DNA of 64,000 nt from Rhodoferax potami (lineage in GTDB: Bacteria > Pseudomonadota > Gammaproteobacteria > Burkholderiales > Burkholderiaceae_C): contig NZ_JAVBIK010000001.1 of the NCBI RefSeq assembly GCF_032193805.1, forward strand, positions 2,501,001 to 2,565,000, written 5' to 3'. How positions within the stretch are numbered: position 1 is the first letter of the stretch; each line of letters opens with the position of its first letter. The notes beneath the pieces are model-generated. The model was given only the letters and a program-made list of their open reading frames with translations. It ran no database searches and had not been told where the DNA came from. Shown one piece after another: positions 16,045-25,330 of this stretch. Position numbers and translations under genes: made by a program.

Positions 16045-16923
16045 ATGTTTGAATTGCGTTTGATGTGTCCCGAAGACCGGGTCGAAAACCTGAGTGATGC
16101 GCTGGACGCATTGGATGCCCTGAGCGTCAGCGTGGAAGACGCTGATGCCCAGACGGATGCCGAACAGGCATTGTTTGGTGAGCCCGGTATGCCGCCGCCG
16201 AAAGACGGATGGCAGCGCTCACGGGTGATTGCCTTGTTTGCAGAGCGCACGCAAGCCGACGAGGCTTGTGCGCTGTTGCAGGCCCAGGATTTCTTTGAAG
16301 GTTGCCAGGTTCTGGGGATCGATGCCTTGGAAGACCAGGACTGGGTGCGCTTGACCCAGTCGCAGTTTGCGCCGGTGGAGATTACTCCCGAGTTCTGGAT
16401 TGTGCCCACATGGCACGAGCCCCCCGCGCAGGCCAAAGAGGTCATTCGCTTGGACCCCGGACTGGCCTTTGGTACCGGCACGCATCCGACGACGCGCATG
16501 TGCTTGCGCTGGATCGCAGGCCACGGCGCTGCGGGCCGGGTGCTGGATTACGGGTGTGGCTCCGGCATTCTTGCGATTGGGGCAGCCAAATTCGGTGCGA
16601 CTGAAGTGATCGCGGTCGACATTGATCAGGCTGCGGTCGACTCCACAGTGCTGAATGCGCAGGCTAATCAGGTGGAGTTGTCTGCCGGTTTGCCCGGAGC
16701 GGCTCAGGGCGAGTTCGATGTGGTGTTGGCCAATATATTGGCGACCCCACTGAAAGTGCTGGCGCCCTTGTTGCGTGCGCATGTCAAGGAGGGCGGGCAC
16801 CTCGTGCTGGCTGGAATTTTGGAGCGCCAAGCGGACGAGCTGAAACTGGCCTATGCGCCTTATTGCACCCTCTCGGTGGCAGACACTGAAGACGGGTGGA
16901 TCTTGATGACAGCTGCCGTGTAA
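16045..16923 (+). CDS. prmA: Ribosomal protein L11 methyltransferase
   Basis: SAM-dependent methyltransferase that trimethylates ribosomal protein L11 in the cytosol. 292 residues with the SAM-binding DYGCGSGILAIGAAKFGA (about 168-185) preceded by LAFGTGTHPTTRMCL, and the catalytic-loop NILATPL. Starts 8 bases after accC, the arrangement usual in betaproteobacteria, so it is in the accBC operon. Confidence 0.94.
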   Translation: MFELRLMCPEDRVENLSDALDALDALSVSVEDADAQTDAEQALFGEPGMPPPKDGWQRSRVIALFAERTQADEACALLQAQDFFEGCQVLGIDALEDQDWVRLTQSQFAPVEITPEFWIVPTWHEPPAQAKEVIRLDPGLAFGTGTHPTTRMCLRWIAGHGAAGRVLDYGCGSGILAIGAAKFGATEVIAVDIDQAAVDSTVLNAQANQVELSAGLPGAAQGEFDVVLANILATPLKVLAPLLRAHVKEGGHLVLAGILERQADELKLAYAPYCTLSVADTEDGWILMTAAV

Positions 16924-16956
16924 CTACGGTGTTTGCGACCACTACAATGTGACGCA

Positions 16957-17994
16957 ATGAGTCTGATTACCCAGTGCCCGGCATGCTCCACGATGTTCAA
17001 AGTCGTGCCGGACCAGTTGCGTATTTCAGATGGCTGGGTGCGGTGTGGACAATGTGATGAGGTGTTTGATGCCAATGCCCATCTACACACCGCAACGGAA
17101 GCGCAACCGACTCCAGAGCCTGAGCCTGAGCCTGAGCCTCGTGAAGTGGCTGCACCTACCAGTCCTGATCCGGACTGGGCGGCCTCTTTGCGATTTGAGT
17201 CTGACGATGCTGCGCCACCTGAAAAGGTAGCTGTTGAGCCGCTGGACGCAGAGACTCCGCTTCCTGAATCTTGGTCTTCGGCACCAGCTCAACCGGTTGA
17301 CAACGATCCTGCGCTGGATGATTTCCTTGCCCAGAGCCCTAGCGCTCTCGCCGGAGGGGCAGAGGTTGATGCGCCACCTCTAGAGTCTGATAACAAAAGC
17401 GATCTAGACGCCCTTGGTTCGCCCGCGCCCCGCTATACGCAAGCAACTCCCTCTCCAGCAGTTGGCGAGCCAAAGCTTTCATTTATGCCTAAAGGCGACC
17501 GGCTGGTGTTTTGGGACCGGACCTTGGTCAAGTGGGGTCTTGCTGGGATCGCTGGTTTACTGGTGCTCGCCCTCGGATTGCAATACACGTATGTAGAGCG
17601 GGACCGCATTGCCGCTTATCAGCCTGAAGCCGTTCCGGCGCTGGAGGTTCTGTGTGAGTGGGCCGGATGCCAGCTGGCTCCCTTGCAGTCGATTGAAGCG
17701 GTCGTGATCGACAGTTCTTCGTTTACTAAACTCCGTTCGGATGTGTACCGTTTGAATGTGGTCATCAAGAATACCGGCACGGTTCCGGTGTTGCCTCCCT
17801 CTTTGGAGCTCACGCTCACCGATATGCAAGATCAAAGCATGATTCGCAAGGTGTTGGCGCCACGGGATATCGGCTGGATGGCGTCCACGTTGGAGCCAGG
17901 TGCCGAGTTCGCGGCGTCATTGCCGCTTGCGGTGAAAGCAGCTTCGCCAACAGAGCGGGTTTCTGGATACCGTTTGTTGGCTTTCTACCCATAA
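16957..17994 (+). CDS. Zinc-ribbon DUF3426 membrane protein
   Basis: 345 residues. The N-terminus has a zinc ribbon (CPACSTMF at 7-14 and VRCGQCDEVFDA at about 28-39), then a disordered acidic, Pro/Glu-rich linker with a PEPEPEPEP run, one membrane segment (about 190-210, LAGIAGLLVLALGLQYTYV) and a C-terminal domain of about 130 residues (DUF3426). The ribbon is probably cytoplasmic and the DUF3426 domain periplasmic. Function unknown. Conserved downstream of prmA in this group; ends at a strong bidirectional terminator. Confidence 0.85.
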   Translation: MSLITQCPACSTMFKVVPDQLRISDGWVRCGQCDEVFDANAHLHTATEAQPTPEPEPEPEPREVAAPTSPDPDWAASLRFESDDAAPPEKVAVEPLDAETPLPESWSSAPAQPVDNDPALDDFLAQSPSALAGGAEVDAPPLESDNKSDLDALGSPAPRYTQATPSPAVGEPKLSFMPKGDRLVFWDRTLVKWGLAGIAGLLVLALGLQYTYVERDRIAAYQPEAVPALEVLCEWAGCQLAPLQSIEAVVIDSSSFTKLRSDVYRLNVVIKNTGTVPVLPPSLELTLTDMQDQSMIRKVLAPRDIGWMASTLEPGAEFAASLPLAVKAASPTERVSGYRLLAFYP

Positions 17995-18010
17995 CAGGCG
18001 AGTCGCAACA

Positions 18011-18047
18011 AAAAAAAGCCCGGACCTTCAAGGTTCCGGGCTTTTTT
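18011..18047. terminator. Bidirectional terminator between the DUF3426 and histone-like genes
   Basis: GCCCGGA(18018-18024)-CCTT / AAGG-t-TCCGGGC (18035-18041) with A-run before and T-run after (18042-18047). It serves the convergent genes on both strands. Confidence 0.9.
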
Positions 18048-18061
18048 GTAGGTGCAGGCTA

Positions 18062-18523
18062 TTAAGGCTTGCTGGACGTTGGAAACGGCCACGCAGCTTG
18101 CGGATTCAGTGTGGTTTGTGCTGCTGGAGCGGCTGCCTTGGCCGCCTTTTTTGCAGGGGCTGCAGGCTTCTTTGCTACTGCGGCTTTTTTCGCGGGAGCT
18201 GCTGCTTTTTTGGCAGGAGCGGCCTTCTTGGCTACTACGGCCTTTTTCGCTGGAGCTGCTGCTTTTTTAGCAGGAGCGGCCTTCTTGGCCACTACGGCTT
18301 TTTTCGCGGGAGCTGCTGCTTTTTTGGCAGGAGCGGCCTTCTTGGCCACTACGGCTTTTTTCGCGGGAGCTGCTGCTTTTTTGGCAGGAGCGGCCTTCTT
18401 GGCCACTACGGCTTTCTTCGCAGGAGCTGCTGCTTTTTTAGCAGGAGCGGCTGCCTTCTTCACTGGGGTTGCTTTTTTCGCTGGAGCGGCTTTTTTTGCC
18501 GCTGGTTTTTTTGCAGTTGCCAT
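18062..18523 (-). CDS. Histone H1-like Lys/Ala/Pro-rich DNA-binding protein
   Basis: 153 residues of almost pure Ala, Lys, Pro and Val, built from repeated AAPAKKA and VVAKKAAPAKK blocks, with a conserved non-repetitive tail AQTTLNPQAAWPFPTSSKP. Such proteins bind DNA non-specifically and are thought to act in nucleoid compaction. No folded domain is present. Of two adjacent ATGs I chose the second (18523), which has AAGGAG 6 bases upstream. The repeat array makes length variation between strains likely. Located after nrdB on the same strand, with a 28-nt-stem hairpin in the spacer. Confidence 0.88.
   Translation of the reverse strand: MATAKKPAAKKAAPAKKATPVKKAAAPAKKAAAPAKKAVVAKKAAPAKKAAAPAKKAVVAKKAAPAKKAAAPAKKAVVAKKAAPAKKAAAPAKKAVVAKKAAPAKKAAAPAKKAAVAKKPAAPAKKAAKAAAPAAQTTLNPQAAWPFPTSSKP
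18181..18465 (-). repeat. 57-bp tandem repeats in the histone-like gene
   Basis: About five tandem units of 57 bp (19 codons). Units 18295-18351 and 18352-18408 are nearly identical at nucleotide level; the outer ones are more diverged. Each encodes a KKAAAPAKKAVVAKKAAPA-type block. Confidence 0.8.
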
Positions 18524-18583
18524 CATGTTCTCCTTGTTCAAGGTGCAAAGAGCACTTCCTGCTACGTATTTGGCAGAAAGCGA

Positions 18584-18617
18584 TTCATGCCACTGGACGC
18601 AGTTCCAGTGGCATGAA
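18584..18617. other. Perfect 14-bp hairpin between nrdB and the histone-like gene
   Basis: TTCATGCCACTGGA (18584-18597) and TCCAGTGGCATGAA (18604-18617) with a 6-base loop. Neither strand has a proper T-run, so it is not a standard terminator. It may stabilise an RNA end or act in the 5' region of the histone-like mRNA. Confidence 0.6.
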
Positions 18618-18694
18618 CTTGGTAACGCCAACCCTTCGTTGTGATCACGCGATCTACGAAAGGTGGCGAAAACTTTAACGGCATAACGAGCAAG

Positions 18695-19882
18695 TTAATC
18701 CCAGGACAGCGCGCCGCCGGACTGGTACTCGATAACACGCGTTTCAAAAAAGTTACGTTCTTTTTTGAGGTCAATCATTTCGCTCATCCATGGGAATGGA
18801 TTTTCTTCGTTCGGGAACAAGGCCTCAAGGCCGATCTGTGTCGCACGACGATTGGCGATGTATCGCAGGTAGCCCTTGAACATCGAGGCGTTCATGCCCA
18901 GTACACCACGGGGCATGGTGTCTTCGGCGTAGCGATATTCCAGCTCCACCGCCTTTTCAAACAGCGTCTTGATCTCTGCCTTGAATTCCGGTGTCCACAA
19001 GTGCGGGTTCTCCAGCTTAAGCTGGTTGATCAAGTCAATGCCGAAGTTGCAGTGCATGGACTCGTCCCGGAGGATGTACTGGTACTGCTCTGCTGCACCC
19101 GTCATTTTGTTCTGGCGTCCGAGCGCCAGAATCTGGGTAAAGCCCACATAGAAGAACAAGCCCTCCATCAAGCAAGCAAACACGATCAGCGACTTCAGAA
19201 GCGTCTGATCGGTGGCGGGCGTGCCGGTATGGAAGTTGGGATCCATGATCGCTTCAATGAAGGGGATCAGGAACTCATCTTTGTCGCGAATCGATTGGAC
19301 TTCGTTGTACGCATTGAAAATCTCGCTCTCGTCCAGGCCGAGAGATTCCACGATGTACTGGTACGCGTGCGTATGGATAGCTTCCTCAAACGCCTGGCGC
19401 AACAAAAACTGGCGGCACTCCGGCGCAGTGATGTGGCGGTAGGTGCCCAACACAATGTTGTTTGCAGCCAATGAGTCCGCTGTCACAAAGAAGCCGAGGT
19501 TGCGCTTCACGATGCGGCGTTCATCTTCTGTCAGACCATTCGGGTCTTTCCACAACGCGATGTCGCGGGTCATGTTGACTTCTTGTGGCATCCAGTGGTT
19601 TGCACAAGTGGCGAGGTATTTTTCCCAAGCCCATTTGTACTTGAATGGCACCAGTTGGTTAACGTCTGTCTGTCCGTTGATGATGCGCTTGTCTGATGCA
19701 TTGACGCGCTTGCCACTGGCGCTGGCCTTGGCCACTTGCACTGCTTGGGACATGGTGGCGCTGTACGCCGAGTTGCCTGTCGCAGACGACACCGACGCCT
19801 GCGCGCCCTGACTGTTTTCAGACGGATTGCGCGCGTAATTCGACGGCGATGCGGGCTTGACTTCTTCGTCCCAGGACAACAT
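18695..19882 (-). CDS. nrdB: Ribonucleoside-diphosphate reductase, beta subunit (class Ia)
   Basis: Houses the diiron-tyrosyl radical cofactor that drives deoxyribonucleotide synthesis with NrdA; cytosolic. 395 residues, starting [13 protein letters not shown]. Ligand motifs are visible: [12 protein letters not shown] in the centre and [14 protein letters not shown] later. The C-terminus ends QSGGALSWD, the tail that docks on NrdA. I chose ATG 19882 because homologues begin MLSWDEE; the longer frame has no similarity. Downstream of nrdA on the same strand, 119 bases apart. Confidence 0.95.
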   Translation of the reverse strand: MLSWDEEVKPASPSNYARNPSENSQGAQASVSSATGNSAYSATMSQAVQVAKASASGKRVNASDKRIINGQTDVNQLVPFKYKWAWEKYLATCANHWMPQEVNMTRDIALWKDPNGLTEDERRIVKRNLGFFVTADSLAANNIVLGTYRHITAPECRQFLLRQAFEEAIHTHAYQYIVESLGLDESEIFNAYNEVQSIRDKDEFLIPFIEAIMDPNFHTGTPATDQTLLKSLIVFACLMEGLFFYVGFTQILALGRQNKMTGAAEQYQYILRDESMHCNFGIDLINQLKLENPHLWTPEFKAEIKTLFEKAVELEYRYAEDTMPRGVLGMNASMFKGYLRYIANRRATQIGLEALFPNEENPFPWMSEMIDLKKERNFFETRVIEYQSGGALSWD

Positions 19883-19911
19883 AGTTTTTTCCAATCTTCG
19901 GATTATGTGAG

Positions 19912-19994
19912 CAGTGAATTGAATTGAAAAGCGTTCATTCAATTCACTGAAAATTTGTGTTGCTCACGAGCATCGCAGGTGGTCTTGCGATGCT
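19912..19994. other. Two hairpins in the nrdA-nrdB spacer
   Basis: CAGTGAATTGA (19912-19922) pairs with TCAATTCACTG (19939-19949), and AGCATCGCA (19969-19977) with TGCGATGCT (19986-19994). Neither has a T-run on the minus strand, so they look like RNA-processing or stability structures between the two cistrons rather than terminators. Confidence 0.55.
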
Positions 19995-20001
19995 GATGAA
20001 C

Positions 20002-22920
20002 TTACTGGCAGGACTCGCAGGTCGGGTCGTCCACGCCACAGAATTTGATGTCGGTGGCAGCACTGCTCGATAGCTGCATCTGCTCTTGCGCAGCCGCCGC
20101 CGCGGCTTCAAGTGCGCTCGACATCTTGGGTGTACCTTGGCTTTCATTGCCGGAAGACACAGCGTTCAGTCGGCCCGCGCTCACGGTGGATTTCTCCACG
20201 TGCGTAGCAGACATGGTGCGGAGATAGTAGGTAGTCTTGAGACCGCGCAACCAGGCCAGCTTGTAGGTCTCATCCAGCTTCTTGCCGGAGGCGCCCGCCA
20301 TGTAAATGTTCAGCGACTGTGCCTGGTCGATCCACTTCTGGCGACGTGCTGCAGCTTCCACCAGCCAGCGTGTTTCCACTTCAAAAGCGGTGGCGTAGAG
20401 TTGCTTGATTTCTTGTGGTACGCGGTCGATAGGGTGGAGGGATCCGTCAAAATGTTTGAGGTCCATCACCATGACGTCGTCCCACAGGCCCAGTTGCTTC
20501 AAGTCGCGCACCAGATAGCTGTTGATGACCGTGAACTCACCGGACAGGTTGGACTTGACGGACAGATTGCCGAAGCACGGTTCGATGGACGCGTCCACAC
20601 CAATGATGTTGGAAATCGTCGCTGTAGGAGCAATCGCTACACAGTTGGAGTTGCGCATGCCGTCTGCTGCAATTTTGTTGCGCAGAGCATCCCAATCCAG
20701 CGTGGATGAGCGATCTACCTCTACGTAGCCGCCGCGTGCGGTGGCCAGCATGTCGATGGTGTCCAGTGGCAGGATGCCCTTGTCCCACAGGCTACCCTTG
20801 AAGCTGTGGTACTTGCCGCGTTCGCGTGCCAAGTCTGTCGAAGCCCAGTAGGCGTAGTAGCTGATCGCTTCCATGGACTTGTCGGCAAATTCAACGGCAG
20901 CTTCGCTAGCGTAGGGGATGCGCAATTCGTAGAGGCTGTCCTGGAACGCCATCAGACCCAAGCCAACAGGACGGTGACGCATGTTGGAGTCACGCGCCTT
21001 TTTCACGGCGTAGTAGTTGATGTCGATCACGTTGTCCAGCATGCGCATGGCTGTCGAAATCGTGCGTTTGAGCTTGTCGTGGTCGAGTGCACCATCTTTC
21101 AAGTGCTGCAGCAAGTTCACAGAGCCCAAGTTGCAGACGGCGGTTTCGGTGTCGGATGTGTTCAGTGTAATTTCTGTACACAGATTCGACGAATGCACCA
21201 CACCTGCGTGTTGCTGGGGCGAGCGGACGTTGCAAGCATCTTTGAACGTGATCCAAGGATGGCCGGTTTCAAACAGCATGGTCAGCATCTTGCGCCAGAG
21301 GTCGCTGGCCTGCAGGGTGCGTGATGGCTTGATTTCGCCGCGAGCAGCCTTTTCTTCGTAAGCCACGTAGGCCTTCTCGAAGTCCGCGCCGAACAGATCG
21401 TGCAAGTCGGGCACGGTCGATGGAGAGAACAGTGTCCATGTACCTTTTTCCATGACCCGGCGCATGAACAAGTCAGGAATCCAGTTCGCTGTGTTCATGT
21501 CGTGGGTGCGGCGGCGGTCATCGCCGGTGTTCTTGCGCAGCTCCAGAAACTCCTCGATATCCAAGTGCCATGTTTCCAGGTAGGTGCAAACTGCACCTTT
21601 GCGCTTACCGCCCTGGTTCACCGCCACAGCCGTGTCGTTGACCACCTTCAGAAAGGGGACCACGCCTTGTGATTCGCCGTTGGTTCCTTTGATGTGGGAG
21701 CCCAAAGCGCGCACGCGGGTCCAGTCGTTGCCCAAACCGCCGGCGAACTTCGACAACAGTGCGTTTTCTTTGATGGACTCGTAGATGCCGTCCAGATCGT
21801 CTGGCACGGTGGTCAAGTAGCAGCTCGACAGTTGCGAACGCAAGGTGCCGCTGTTGAACAGGGTCGGCGTGCTCGACATGAAGTCGAAGCTAGAGAGCAC
21901 TTCATAGAACTCAATGGCACGTGCTTCACGGTCAATTTCATTCAGCGACAGGCCCATAGCGACGCGCATGAAAAATGCCTGCGGCAGTTCGATGCGGGTC
22001 TTGCCTTCATGCAGAAAGTAACGGTCATACAGGGTTTGCAGACCCAGGTAATCGAATTGCAGGTCTCGGCTGGCCTTGAGGGCTTGACCCAGGCGCTTCA
22101 AGTCGAATTGCTGCAGTTTTTCGTCCAGCAGTTCGGCTTCGACGCCGCGCTTGATGAAGCCAGGGAAGTAGTCCGCATAGGCTTCCTGCATGTCGGCTTG
22201 CGCCACATCACGACCCAGCACTTCGCGGGAAATAGTGTGGAACAGCAAACGCGCAGTGGCGTAGGTGTAGTCGGGGTCTTTTTCGATCAGGGTCCGCGCT
22301 GCCAGGATGGCTGCCTTGTACACCTCGTCCAAAGGGACGCCGTCGTACAGGTTGCGCATGGTTTCTGCCAGGATGGGGGCAGCCTTGACGTCAGCACCCA
22401 GACCACTGCATGCCGTCTCGATGCGGGATTGCAGTTGGGCCAAGTCCAGAGGTACGCGCTGGCCATTGTCGATAACGTGGATCACCGGCGCAGCTGGAGC
22501 CTCGGTGGCGACTTGCTTGGCGCGCTCTTGGGTGCGACGCTCGCGGTACAGCACATACGCACGGGCGATTTCATGGTGACCACCACGCATCAGTCCCAGT
22601 TCAACTTGATCCTGCACGTCCTCAATATGGAAAGTGCCGCCGCCCGGACGGGAACGCACCAGCGCGCGAATCACTTGCTGCGTCAGGCCATCGACCGTCT
22701 CGCGCACGCTGGCGGATGCTGCGCCTTGGGTGCCGTGCACTGCAAGAAACGCTTTCATCATGGCAACTGCAATTTTGTTCGGCTCAAATGGCACCACTGC
22801 GCCGTTGCGGCGGATGATCTGGTAGTGCGAATAAGCCTGAGTCGCCGGCGTTTCGTTGCCGGGAACGGGGGACAGCAGCGGGGCGGGTGCCGTGGGTACG
22901 GCCGTGGAAATAGATTGCAT
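20002..22920 (-). CDS. nrdA: Ribonucleoside-diphosphate reductase, alpha subunit (class Ia)
   Basis: Catalytic and allosteric subunit that reduces ribonucleoside diphosphates. 972 residues, longer than E. coli NrdA because two ATP-cone domains precede the catalytic barrel (about 45-140, starting YQIIRRNGAVVPFEP, and about 165-255, starting VIDNGQRVPLDL). Active-site cysteines are seen in LSSCYLTTVPD and in SNLCTEITLNTS; the redox tail ends PTCESCQ. The start MQSISTAVP is preceded by GAGGAAA. Candidate NrdR boxes lie about 100-145 bases upstream. Confidence 0.95.
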   Translation of the reverse strand: MQSISTAVPTAPAPLLSPVPGNETPATQAYSHYQIIRRNGAVVPFEPNKIAVAMMKAFLAVHGTQGAASASVRETVDGLTQQVIRALVRSRPGGGTFHIEDVQDQVELGLMRGGHHEIARAYVLYRERRTQERAKQVATEAPAAPVIHVIDNGQRVPLDLAQLQSRIETACSGLGADVKAAPILAETMRNLYDGVPLDEVYKAAILAARTLIEKDPDYTYATARLLFHTISREVLGRDVAQADMQEAYADYFPGFIKRGVEAELLDEKLQQFDLKRLGQALKASRDLQFDYLGLQTLYDRYFLHEGKTRIELPQAFFMRVAMGLSLNEIDREARAIEFYEVLSSFDFMSSTPTLFNSGTLRSQLSSCYLTTVPDDLDGIYESIKENALLSKFAGGLGNDWTRVRALGSHIKGTNGESQGVVPFLKVVNDTAVAVNQGGKRKGAVCTYLETWHLDIEEFLELRKNTGDDRRRTHDMNTANWIPDLFMRRVMEKGTWTLFSPSTVPDLHDLFGADFEKAYVAYEEKAARGEIKPSRTLQASDLWRKMLTMLFETGHPWITFKDACNVRSPQQHAGVVHSSNLCTEITLNTSDTETAVCNLGSVNLLQHLKDGALDHDKLKRTISTAMRMLDNVIDINYYAVKKARDSNMRHRPVGLGLMAFQDSLYELRIPYASEAAVEFADKSMEAISYYAYWASTDLARERGKYHSFKGSLWDKGILPLDTIDMLATARGGYVEVDRSSTLDWDALRNKIAADGMRNSNCVAIAPTATISNIIGVDASIEPCFGNLSVKSNLSGEFTVINSYLVRDLKQLGLWDDVMVMDLKHFDGSLHPIDRVPQEIKQLYATAFEVETRWLVEAAARRQKWIDQAQSLNIYMAGASGKKLDETYKLAWLRGLKTTYYLRTMSATHVEKSTVSAGRLNAVSSGNESQGTPKMSSALEAAAAAAQEQMQLSSSAATDIKFCGVDDPTCESCQ

Positions 22921-23289
22921 AGTTTCCTCGTCTAAATCGGGTGTATTTTTGTGTGATCTGTGTGCCGCGTGGCTTGCTACGACTAAGGGGCTTCGCACCC
23001 GCGCATCAACCAAGGCACACTATATCTGGGGTCTGGGGTGCTTGCAACCCACTACCGGTAGTGTATCTGCTCGGCACCCTTGTATTTTGATCAGGGCCTT
23101 TGCCCCTCGCATTCCACTTGCCGGAAAGGGGGCATCAAAGCCTTGATTGGCGTAAAGTTTTCAAGCCGAATGAGGTTTGATGCGGCTTGCAGCAGCATTT
23201 GGCGTGGAACGGCCCGATGGATGCGGGTGTCGCGCTTTCAGGGGCGTCTGAAGGATCGCCAAAATTTTTTCAGAAGCTTGGCGATCTGT
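22921..23289. other. 369-bp regulatory gap between nrdA and ampD
   Basis: No convincing gene. Holds the nrdA leader and two candidate NrdR boxes (23017-23064). The part next to the ampD stop, about 23100-23289, shows nothing I can name. Confidence 0.6.
23017..23064. promoter_or_regulatory. Pair of candidate NrdR boxes upstream of nrdA
   Basis: Box 1 ACACTATATCTGGGGT (23017-23032) and box 2 CCACTACCGGTAGTGT (23049-23064). Box 1 fits the NrdR consensus ACACWATATATWGTGT at about 13 of 16 positions. Box 2 keeps the CACTA/TAGTG arms but has a GC centre. Their starts are 32 bp apart, three helical turns, as is usual for tandem NrdR sites, so they would repress nrdAB. The nrdR gene is not in the window. 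Confidence 0.65.
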
Positions 23290-23907
23290 TCAAGAGTTGT
23301 GGCTTTCTTGCCATGGAGCGGGTAATTCCCAGTCCGAAATCGCGCCCCAGAGCTTCAGTCGTTCCCACTCGAATCCGGGACCCGGGTCTGTCTTCCTGCC
23401 GGGCGCAATATGCTCATGGCCCGCGACGTACTGAATTTCATAGTTCTGCGCGATTGCCGCGCACAGACGCTCCAAGCTCTCGTATTGATGGGCGGTAAAC
23501 AAGTCGTTGTCCATGCCCTCCAACTCGATGCCAATCGAGTTGTCGTTGCAATTGGGCTTTCCGCGATAGGTGGATGCGCCCGCGTGCCAGGCGCGTGCAT
23601 CGCAACTGACAAACTGGCACACAGTGCCCGTGCGCGTCACAAAGAAATGGCTGGAGACTTCCATGCCCCGGATCGTTTGGTAATACGGGTGCGCATCCCA
23701 GTTCAGGGTATTGGTAAATAGTTGGCGCACACCATCCCCTCCATATTCGCCGGGGGGCAGCGAGATAGAGTGCAGCACTACCAAGTCGGTGTCTGCATCT
23801 GCAGGCCGTGGGCCGAAGTTGGGAGAGGTTTCGTGGAGCGCTTCGCTCCACCAGCCTTCCGACCAGCTGCCGGTCGCCTCGCGGGGGGGGTTATTCCGAT
23901 TTTCCAT
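23290..23907 (-). CDS. ampD: 1,6-anhydro-N-acetylmuramyl-L-alanine amidase
   Basis: Cytosolic zinc amidase of peptidoglycan recycling that removes the peptide from anhydro-MurNAc. About 205 residues. Zinc ligands are visible in VVLHSISLPPGEYGG, in the NSIGIELEG(M) core and in GHEHIAPGRKTDPGPGFEW. The start MENRNNPPRE overlaps the end of pilR by 17 bases; two further ATGs lie 6 and 18 bases upstream. It works in the same pathway as Mpl. An 8-G run near the start does not break the frame. Confidence 0.92.
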   Translation of the reverse strand: MENRNNPPREATGSWSEGWWSEALHETSPNFGPRPADADTDLVVLHSISLPPGEYGGDGVRQLFTNTLNWDAHPYYQTIRGMEVSSHFFVTRTGTVCQFVSCDARAWHAGASTYRGKPNCNDNSIGIELEGMDNDLFTAHQYESLERLCAAIAQNYEIQYVAGHEHIAPGRKTDPGPGFEWERLKLWGAISDWELPAPWQESHNS

Positions 23908-25330
23908 CGTCATGTTCGGGCACATCGATGGACAAGCGCTCCATCCGGTAACGGATTTGCCGCAGACTTATTCCCAAGCGCTGGGCTGCAGCGGTCCGGT
24001 TGAAACGGGTCTCACGCAGGACGTGGATCAGGATTTCACGCTCCTGAGCGTCCAAATGGCTTTGCAAATCGGCGGGGATGCTGAACGAGCCGGGCTCAGA
24101 CGCCGGTGCCACGGGGGCGGGCTCGGAGTCGTGGCCATGGGTGTCGAGTTCCAAAACATCGCCTTCAGACAACGCCAACGCGCGATGCAGCAGGTTTTCC
24201 AACTCCCTGACATTGCCCGGGAGCGGCAGCGCTTTCAATTGCGCCAGCAAGCTTGCGGACAGCGTGGGCGCCGGCACACCCGTTTCTTCACAAATTCTGG
24301 TGACGAGTGCCCGGCAGAGGGCCTCTAAGTCGTCTCTCCGCTCCCGCAGCGGTGGCAGCTGGAGGTCGATCACATTCAAGCGGTAATACAAGTCCTGGCG
24401 GAAGTGCTGTGCCGCAACCTCCGCCACCAGATCTTTGTGGGTGGCGCTGACCAGGCGGACATCCACACTCTCTTCCTGGTTGCTGCCGAGAGGGCGGATT
24501 TTTCGCTCCTGAATCGCCCGCAGCAATTTGGCTTGCATCGCCAGTGGCAAGTCGCCGATTTCATCCAAAAACAACGTGCCGCCGTGGGCCGCTTGGAAAA
24601 ACCCCGGCCTGTCTTGTGTCGCGCCGGTATAGGCACCCTTGCGGGCACCGAAAAATTCCGCCTCCAGCAAAGACTCCGGAATGGCACTGCAATTGACCGC
24701 CACCCATGGCCCGGCGGCGCGGTGGCTGTTGGCATGCAGGGCTCGCGCAGCCAGCTCTTTGCCGGTGCCCGACTCGCCCCGGATCAGCACCGGCGCCATG
24801 CTGCGCGCCACCTTGGCAATACGCTCCTTCAGGGCCACCATGGTGTGAGATCGCCCGACCAACTGCTCCAGCGCTTTGGCGCCTTCTGTGCCACTGTCGG
24901 CAGGGCCCTTAACAGATCGCTCGGTGTGCGAGCTAGCGCCAGGGCTGGTGCCACCCAAGGCAGCCATCACCGCGCTGCGGAACTGCTTCAAGTCCACGGG
25001 CTTGGTCAGGTAATCAAATGCGCCAGCCTTTAGCGACTCGACTGCATTCTCGGCCGAGCCATACGCCGTAATCACAATGCAGCGCTCTTTGCTTTTGTGT
25101 TCGCGCAGAGCGTGCAGGATGTCAATGCCCATGCCGTCGGGCAGGCGCATATCGGTGATCACTAAGTCATATTTATGGGCGGCGACTGCATCCAAGGCCT
25201 CGTTTACCGAGGCAGCGGTGTCCACCTGATGGCCTTCGCGCAGCAACGTGAGCTCATACAAGGTCCGCAGGTCCGGCTCATCATCGACCACCAGGATGCG
25301 GGCGTTGTTCAGTACAGGGATGCTTGCCAT
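23891..25330 (-). CDS. pilR: Sigma-54-dependent response regulator PilR
   Basis: NtrC-family activator, in other species switching on pilin transcription. 479 residues: receiver (about 10-125, phosphoacceptor Asp60 in LVITDMRLPD), AAA+ domain with RGESGTGKE and the sigma-54 contact loop GAYTGA, and a C-terminal Fis-type helix-turn-helix (FNRTAAAQRLGISLRQIRYR). Overlaps pilS by 22 bases, so the kinase-regulator pair is co-translated. The pilin gene is not in this window. Confidence 0.92.
   Translation of the reverse strand: MASIPVLNNARILVVDDEPDLRTLYELTLLREGHQVDTAASVNEALDAVAAHKYDLVITDMRLPDGMGIDILHALREHKSKERCIVITAYGSAENAVESLKAGAFDYLTKPVDLKQFRSAVMAALGGTSPGASSHTERSVKGPADSGTEGAKALEQLVGRSHTMVALKERIAKVARSMAPVLIRGESGTGKELAARALHANSHRAAGPWVAVNCSAIPESLLEAEFFGARKGAYTGATQDRPGFFQAAHGGTLFLDEIGDLPLAMQAKLLRAIQERKIRPLGSNQEESVDVRLVSATHKDLVAEVAAQHFRQDLYYRLNVIDLQLPPLRERRDDLEALCRALVTRICEETGVPAPTLSASLLAQLKALPLPGNVRELENLLHRALALSEGDVLELDTHGHDSEPAPVAPASEPGSFSIPADLQSHLDAQEREILIHVLRETRFNRTAAAQRLGISLRQIRYRMERLSIDVPEHDDGKSE

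Noticed and set aside
18181..18465. Tandem repeats as a possible CRISPR array
   Set aside because: Units are adjacent with no unique spacers and lie inside a coding frame.
18069..18644. Long Ala/Gly/Phe-rich open frames on the plus strand over the histone-like gene
   Set aside because: They are the mirror of the 57-bp repeats; the minus-strand frame has the known Lys/Ala-rich composition, a good ribosome site and a conserved tail.
23883..23890. Eight-G run near the ampD start as a frameshift
   Set aside because: It encodes NNPPRE in frame at the extreme N-terminus, and the rest of AmpD is intact.
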